A stretch of 64,000 nucleotides of DNA. Source: Macrocybe gigantea (lineage: Eukaryota; Basidiomycota; Agaricomycetes; Agaricales; Callistosporiaceae). The position numbers were made by a program, and so were the translations under genes. The notes under the pieces were generated by a model. The model was not told the origin of the DNA and searched no databases. It worked only from the letters and a program-made list of their open reading frames with translations. Positions 58,446-64,000 of this stretch are shown here, piece after piece; the first letter of the stretch is position 1; each line of letters starts with the position of its first letter. The stretch is from positions 620,001-684,000 of the forward strand of contig SJRY01000229.1 in assembly GCA_011319805.1 (NCBI GenBank). Direction: 5' to 3'.

Positions 58446-58844
58446 ATGGCTCCGGAGCCTGACGAGAAGTGCAGGCTGCGCCATCAAATTCTCCGCGAAA
58501 GGTCACAGAACAACTTGCAACAGGCCCGGGAGGCCCGTGAAGGTTATGACAGCACCATTGTCAGAGACACTATGTCCCAGCAATTCGAAGCACTGTCTGG
58601 ACACCCACCCTTCGGATGGCAACTGGAGGTTGCAGAGCACGTTGGGCTCCTCGTATCCTGCTGGCTTGTGTGCACGCCTCATCCCCCCAGCTTAATGCAT
58701 CGAGAAAACCGGCAAGCGTTATTCCTGCTGAGTCAAGAGAGCTCAGGATGTAATGGACTTGATGGAGACAGTGATGATTGGTTGCTTTGTGTGGGGATTC
58801 TTCGAATACATCTGACTCAACCCTGGCAGCAGACGATTCAGTGA
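58446..58844 (+). pseudogene. Possible RecQ/DEAD-type helicase N-terminal fragment
   Basis: Open frame of ~132 codons beginning MAPEPDEKCRLRHQILRERS. The segment MSQQFEALSGHPPFGWQLEV followed by AEHVGLL resembles the Q-motif-like region (F..xxGHxPxxWQLxVAEAL) preceding the Walker A of RecQ-type helicases common in Agaricomycete repeats. No Walker A or DExH motif follows in this or neighbouring frames; the frame degenerates after VAEHV. I read it as a truncated relic. Similarity is by pattern memory only. Confidence 0.35.
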
Positions 58845-60773
58845 CGAACGACTCGTCGTCTTCGTTCGTGGACCATTCTTCTCTGTCTGATTCCATAGGG
58901 TGCGCGATAAGATAAGGCAGGATTGATTACATTAGCGTAACGAAGGGAGTGACGTGACATTAGGGTGCTTTTTACGGCTCAATTGCACCAGACGTTATAG
59001 GCGAGGTCGCGTCGCAAAAGTTGAACAACTTTTGAAACTCCGACGCTCAAAACTCGCCGAAAACGGAAGGGCACGAGACTAGAATCACTGTGAATATGCA
59101 TATTACGATCTATTTTTGAGCTCTTTATAGTAAGCTTCCCAGTTGGTCTTCCTGATCTGCACCTACACAAGTCCTCAGCAACATCAACACTTGCGATAGG
59201 TAGACTCGTATCGGTCACCAAATGGGCTGTTGGGCCTGGGTGATTCGTGGCTACGTGGGCAGCCTGAGGTTGTTGTGTAATGACCTGGGGGAACACGAAT
59301 TTCTGGACGACGTACTTCTATGAGCATGGCTTGGAGCTCCATTTTGCTTGATGACCGTTCTGTTGCCTCCGTTTACAGAAGGCAGATAAAAACAACTGGG
59401 AAGACGACGGGCGTCGGAAAGAGTGCGAAAATAGATCATGCCTTGTGTACATTTTTCGCGGGACCATACATTTGAATATTGGTGGGATAAACCACGATTG
59501 TTGAGCGGCAATGTGCTGAGAGAATGTCAGTCGAGAACACCGCTCCAGAGACAAGGCATCCCACATGAGTAGTGCCTTTTCAAACGCAGATTGTTCACCG
59601 TTGAACTGGACTAGGAAAGCATGGGCCCAATAAAGCTGCGATCTCATCTCAAAGGACCAGTGTATAAACACGGAGACGAAGGGGTCATTACGCTTGTCCT
59701 TGCCGATGTTCAATGTCGCCGAAACAAGCCCTATTGTTCTTCAAAGGACTGTCCGGATGCTGAATTGGCGTCTTCCGGAATACGGCCAGACAGCTAGGCC
59801 CGGAAAGTTGAAGTAAAATCGGAGTGAATTACGGACGCAAGGGATCGACGCAAGCCTGATCGTTTTGCCCTGTTGAGATTCGCGCAACTCCTCAGTCGCG
59901 TCAGGACATTGGTTCGGTGACCTCGGGATTATAAATGTATCAGAGGTGCGGTTCTGTTTTAGAGGCAACCTCGCAACCGATTGAGGTTATGTGATGCAAG
60001 ACTTGATCTGATGTTCTGTGGCCCTCATTCAACCCGAGAATCGTGTCATATACGACGTATCGCAGGCTTGAGGTCCCTATGCTGGATGACGGCCCGCTGT
60101 CCATCTGTAAGAACGCACGGAATCATGCGGACCATAGGTCACCCTGCGACATGACTTGCATCCGTGACAAGGTGCCAAAGATGGCCTACACTGACAGCTC
60201 GCTGATGTCGGGCACATTGCCTAGCTGAGGTGATCTTGCGAGTTTGAAGCGCGTCGCAGGCTGCTCTTTGAGCGGGTCTTGAACGAGCGAGGTTTAGACA
60301 TTGAGTGAACGCGTAGAAACTATCATTTGATAGCTGACTGAGAGTACAGACATGGGTGCTGTAACGCTGCTATGAACAGAGATGACTGATCGCATGTGTC
60401 AGGAACGTCGTCTCCCCGTTCCCACTGTTTGCAACTCTGTTCGAATTCCTTCGTTGCCACCTGCCAATGAATGATAGTAATATACTCGTAGCTCCCATCT
60501 GCTTGCCTCTTCCCCCGTCCTATGGTCCTTTAGCTTGTTCCTTTTGTCTCTTTTTCTTTTTCTTTCTTATTGTCTCCGACCGGTATCGAAGTTTTCGTTC
60601 CTGCTCGTCCCCGGTACGATCTTTGTTCCCTTTCCGAACAAAAAAATCCTCCTCTGGTTCAGCGGATTTTCGATTTCATTGTTCTCTTCACGGTCTTTTC
60701 GTCCACAGTCCAAATATTCCTTCCTTCAGTTTCGAACCATTTTTCAGGAATAACCCGCAACGGATAGTCGGTC
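58845..60773. other. Gene-poor interval with a coding-like relic
   Basis: About 1.9 kb. Only the minus-strand segment 59318-59740 looks coding-like. T/C-rich leader sequence at 60540-60600 probably belongs to the promoter/5' UTR of the SH3 gene. Confidence 0.4.
59318..59740 (-). pseudogene. Coding-like segment, unidentified
   Basis: Minus-strand open frame whose middle (FEMRSQLYWAHAFLVQFNGE, FEKALLMWDALSLERCSRLT) has balanced composition and helical periodicity unlike its surroundings. The same frame continues upstream across one stop codon (59741-59743). No start, splice pattern or family recognised; it may be a decayed gene or mobile-element remnant. Confidence 0.25.
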
Positions 60774-62204
60774 ATGCCAGCGCTGCAGATGAATACGTTC
60801 CGGCGCGGTCGTTCCCTTGCTGGGCAAGATAACCGCATGAAACGGGAACCGCAGATTCAGGTCACCTCGCCAGCCTCAGATCCGATTTCGAATTTCGTGG
60901 ATCCAAATGCGCCTCTACCACCTCTTGACTCTCCTGCGGCAACAGACCCTGTGCCACCCATTGCGACGTCTAATGCTGACCCCCCTGCATCGCCCACGAC
61001 GCTCGTTACGCCTACAGTGACGATCTTTGTGACGGCCTCGAATCCAGTACCGTCGTTGTCCACTAGCGTACTGCCGGTTGCATCAGAGTCGCCCATCAGC
61101 TTACCCCCAGTGAGCAACACCCCTACGCCGACGATCTTGATGGGTGCAGGGCCTTCAGCTTCCGTATCCGGCAAAGGCGTTAACAAGGACGGAAACGAGA
61201 GCGACAACGATAATGTTGTCCCATCTGCCTCAGGCAACACTTCCGTGCATCGAGGTGTGCCCGCGGGCACCATCGTCGGTGTTGTGGTCACAGCGGTCAT
61301 CCTTTTACTCGTCTTAGGGTTTTTCCTGATGAGGCGGCGCTTCAAGCACAAACGCATCAAGTTGAGAGGCAACTGGGTCGGCAAAGCGTCTAGAACGCCT
61401 TCTTTCTTGTGGATCGAGCCGAGAGAAAAGGCTATTGATACCAGTGATCCTTATGGCTTCTCCCCGTATCCTGCTCCGACTCCAAGGAATCGCGGTGATG
61501 TCTCTCCGGGTACCACGTTCGCCAGGGCCCAGGCTGAGAGCATGCGATCCTCCCCGTCGGCTGCAGTACGGTACGTACCACCACCACCCCCTCCGAGAGC
61601 CTACCAGACTTGGGGCGGCCCGTCTCCATATGATGTCGCTCCGGCCAGCAGGTCTCCATCACTGGCACCGACCACCCCAAAGAGCGTTTCTTCTCAGACG
61701 CAGCATTCGCCTAGGATGCCGCCGCTGCCGACTTCACAGCCGCAGATGGCACAGGGCCTCAGCGTTCCCTCAACCCCGGCCACAATGCAGCCTCGAACAG
61801 TTCAGAACCTCAGCGTACCGCCCACTCCCGCTCTGCCCCTGACGCCCGCGGCGTCAACTCCGGCTTTGCCTGCGACACCTTCTTTGCCATCCCCGTCTCC
61901 CAGCTCTGACACCGCTATCGTGTGGTCGACGTTCATTCCGACTTTGCCTGATGAGCTCTCCATCGTCACCGGGGAGACGATCAGGGTTATCTCCGAGTAT
62001 GACGATGGCTGGGCACTCTGTTCCAATGCGCGAGGAGAGATGGGGATGATCCCGCTTGAGTGCTTGGGCCGTGCCTACGGCGGCGCAGGTGTTCCCAACG
62101 GGTTGCTGCTCGCCCCACAAGACGCATCTTCTAGGAGATACAGAACTCTGAGCCGTGCTAGCAGTTTGGCTGCCTCGCCTAGAAGCCAGATCGGCCGGTA
62201 CTAA
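60774..62204 (+). CDS. Single-pass membrane protein with C-terminal SH3 domain
   Basis: Intronless, 476 residues. The N-terminal ~160 residues are Pro/Ser/Thr-rich and likely extracellular and O-glycosylated. A transmembrane helix lies at about residues 160-186 (PAGTIVGVVVTAVILLLVLG, FFLM) followed by a basic stop-transfer RRRFKHKRIKLRG. The long Pro/Ser-rich cytoplasmic part includes polyproline (PPPPPPRAY). The SH3 domain is at about 383-435: STFIPTLPDELSIVTGETIR, VISEYDDGWALCSNARGEMG, MIPLECLGR. This layout (Ser/Thr-rich ectodomain, one TM, proline-rich tail, SH3) resembles Fus1/Sho1-like fungal surface sensors and fusion proteins. No signal peptide is evident, so insertion would be via the TM helix. 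Partner unknown. Confidence 0.85.
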   Translation: MPALQMNTFRRGRSLAGQDNRMKREPQIQVTSPASDPISNFVDPNAPLPPLDSPAATDPVPPIATSNADPPASPTTLVTPTVTIFVTASNPVPSLSTSVLPVASESPISLPPVSNTPTPTILMGAGPSASVSGKGVNKDGNESDNDNVVPSASGNTSVHRGVPAGTIVGVVVTAVILLLVLGFFLMRRRFKHKRIKLRGNWVGKASRTPSFLWIEPREKAIDTSDPYGFSPYPAPTPRNRGDVSPGTTFARAQAESMRSSPSAAVRYVPPPPPPRAYQTWGGPSPYDVAPASRSPSLAPTTPKSVSSQTQHSPRMPPLPTSQPQMAQGLSVPSTPATMQPRTVQNLSVPPTPALPLTPAASTPALPATPSLPSPSPSSDTAIVWSTFIPTLPDELSIVTGETIRVISEYDDGWALCSNARGEMGMIPLECLGRAYGGAGVPNGLLLAPQDASSRRYRTLSRASSLAASPRSQIGRY

Positions 62205-62892
62205 GTTTCGGACTCTCTAGGTTCGTGTAAGCAAATCTTTTTCATCTTTTTCCCCTCTTCAGCTATGGGCTCGTTCTGATTTTTTGCTGGTTCAGGCATA
62301 TCGTAGAGCCGTCTGCGCTTGACGTTGAAGTGGACTTTGATTATCTATTGTTTTCCTTTATTCCGTACACATAGTTTCTTGCTCTAGCTGGTCTTCTTTG
62401 AGCGGAAAGATGGTTCGTGTTCCGACCATGATCAGAGTCCGAGTTCCTATCGGGACTTTTGTTCGGGTTTTATTTTCAATGTCAATTCAGCAGACGGATC
62501 CCAAGCCACCAAAGAGACCATCTGTAAATCACTTGTTGTTCTTGCAGTCATTCTGCTTTGTAGTTGGCATATCATGGACATTCTGTGTAAAATACGGACC
62601 TCTGAATTAGAGAAACGCGCAGTGATTGGTTTAGAGAGTGCTCCGGCCCGATCAGATCTCGTGCCTGATGCATCATCACGTGGTCTTGCGGAAGAAAGAT
62701 TGGCTGTTGGCCTGTCGACCAGAAGGACGACCGTCTCAAAACCTGTCTACCCTGCTTCCCTCCTTACCATCTGTCACCAGCGTCTCTCGTTGCTAACAGC
62801 ACTGAGCATCGCATTCACACCTGACACTTGCCTTTTCATGGCCGATGGTAGCTGACAGTCACAGCGAACATCGTTTCTCTGGGGCGCCGAAC
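62205..62892. other. Intergenic between SH3 and F-box genes
   Basis: About 0.7 kb of co-oriented flanks; no gene supported. Confidence 0.4.
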
Positions 62893-64000
62893 ATGGACAA
62901 CCTCGATGTCACCTCTGTTCAGGAATGTGAAGGTAGAAAAATCATCTTCAACCGCTTCCGCTCATCTCATACGATATGCCCTCTAGAACTTGCATACAAG
63001 CTGCTGTCGTCGTTGCCTAGGTCTCGTCTTGCCACTATTCAAAGAAAGATTGCCCCTCTTCTTCAGTTTGACGTTGTCGGTGTACGTTATCTCATAAATA
63101 CCGCGTATATTCGCACCGTCTCACCTTGCCCGCACAGACTCTGCCCACGGAAGTTTCGCTGCAGATATTCTCTCATTTGTCCTACCAGACACTCCTCACA
63201 TGTGCGCTCGTCAGCCGTCGTTGGAAAGCACTTGCAAACGACCAAAGCCTCTGGAAGAACCTTTGCCAAGCTCGCGGGTGGGTATGGCGTCACCCCTCGC
63301 GCATACATCCATTCACATCTCCCTTAATACATCACGGCGAAGCTGATGACTCGATGACGAAGGCATGGGCGATTCCGATGAAGAGGGAGATAATGTCGCA
63401 ATCATCAACGACGTAGAGGCGGCGAAGGCTGAGCTCACGCTTATGCACGCGGAACTCGATTCCGGATTTGCATCAATGTTAACGAATGCCCCTCCTATCA
63501 TCGATGCTTCTCATTCATCGTCTTCTTCCGACGAGACTTCAAGTTCAAACGCCAGACACACAATTTTCCCCTCTTCTACCGATGGCGCGAATAGCCGTTC
63601 GCGTACTAGAGCCAGACATTCGGCTCCTTCTGTTCTGAGGAGTCTCGGCCCTACATCTTTCCTCAAACCTGACTACAAACTGCTTTACCAGACACATACG
63701 CGACTCCACAATCGGTTTCTGTCTGGATCTTACAGGCTTTCAGCTCTGCAAACGCGTGGAGCTCCCCCAAATGCGCATACAAACACCATCTACTGTTTAC
63801 AGCTGTACACATACCCGTCTGGCCTACAAGTCCTCTTCACAGGTTCGAGAGATAAGACGGTCAGAGAATGGAATTTAACCACAGGCATGGTGGAGAGGGT
63901 TATCAGTGGTGTTCACGCTAGCTCGGTCTTGAGTATCTGCGTCCACGCTGGATATCTCGCCAGTGCGGGAAGTGACAGGCGCGTTGCTTTGTGGGACCTC
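62893..64000 (+). CDS. F-box / WD40 protein, N-terminal part (runs off right edge)
   Basis: Probable SCF substrate receptor. The start at 62893 gives MDNLDVTSVQECEGRKIIFN. The F-box is LPTEVSLQIFSHLSYQTLLT, CALVSRRWKALANDQSLWKN, with an intron just before LPTEV. An acidic/Ser-rich linker follows (EGMGDSDEEGDNVAIINDVE, SSSSSDETSSS), then DYKLLYQTHTRLHNRFLSGS and the first WD40 blades (NTIYCLQLYTYPSGLQVLFT, GSRDKTVREWNLTTG, ASSVLSICVHAGYLASAGSD, RRVALWDL). The layout matches Met30/Pof1/Cdc4-type receptors, but the remaining blades lie outside the window. As read, HHGEADDS and DEGMGDSDEEGD are in different frames: one G seems missing at 63353. Confidence 0.82.

Noticed and set aside
63255..63345. 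An intron after QARGW in the F-box gene
   Set aside because: The continuous reading VWRHPSRIHPFTSPLIHHGE joins the acidic linker if one G is added at 63353, and the candidate intron gives immediate stops.
1..64000. CRISPR arrays, operons, Shine-Dalgarno sites, prophage or other prokaryotic features
   Set aside because: The genes are intron-rich and eukaryotic (capping enzyme, SKP1, dynactin, mitochondrial ribosomal protein); no spaced repeats seen.
1..64000. tRNA genes or LTR/LINE retroelements
   Set aside because: I looked for B-box-like GGTTCGA contexts and for reverse-transcriptase or integrase motifs and found none with matching partner sequences. A proper tRNA scan could still find one.

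Overview
The window comes from a basidiomycete fungus, most likely an Agaricomycete. Genes are split by many introns of about 45-70 nt with GT...AG (a few GC...AG) borders. Several families point the same way: tandem G-protein gamma subunits with CaaX-type tails, a sesquiterpene synthase, DUF3074/START-like proteins, a fungal kinase-like protein and an adenylation-domain/ferric-reductase fusion. I placed introns by eye from splice borders and protein continuity, so gene ends are firmer than individual exon borders.

Layout. 1-9.3 kb (minus strand): the start of a secreted protein, amidophosphoribosyltransferase (ade4), S-adenosylmethionine synthetase, a myotubularin phosphatase and a GPI-type cupredoxin. 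10-14.5 kb: a mitochondrial thioredoxin, two tandem G-gamma genes and a coiled-coil protein. 15.6-19.1 kb: an Atg15-type lipase and guanine deaminase. 19.1-22.7 kb appears gene-free. 22.7-34.9 kb: an unknown protein, mRNA guanylyltransferase, SKP1 divergent from mitochondrial bL27, a glutamine-synthetase-like enzyme, monothiol glutaredoxin and a kinase-like protein. 35.6-44.9 kb: two tandem DUF3074 genes, then a 6-kb gene with two tandem adenylation domains fused in frame to a membrane ferric-reductase-like module. 46.8-49.8 kb: a TMEM69/DUF3429 protein and a sesquiterpene synthase. 52.7-57.9 kb is gene-dense: Aha1 with a C-terminal membrane anchor, a WD40 protein, a Tim17-like membrane protein and dynactin p27. 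58.4-64 kb: a helicase-like fragment, a membrane SH3 protein and the start of an F-box/WD40 protein.

Most genes are unrelated housekeeping functions. Purine metabolism appears twice (ade4, guanine deaminase), SCF ubiquitin ligase twice (SKP1, F-box/WD40), and thiol redox twice (thioredoxin, glutaredoxin). The likeliest specialised-metabolism block is 38.9-49.8 kb.

Two points stand out. First, three separate local duplications lie within 34 kb (G-gamma genes, DUF3074 genes, adenylation domains). Second, at least a dozen otherwise conserved coding regions are interrupted by apparent single-base length changes, several of them in homopolymers and one in the normally essential capping enzyme. 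This looks more like consensus sequence error than mass gene decay, so the apparent pseudogenes should be treated with caution.
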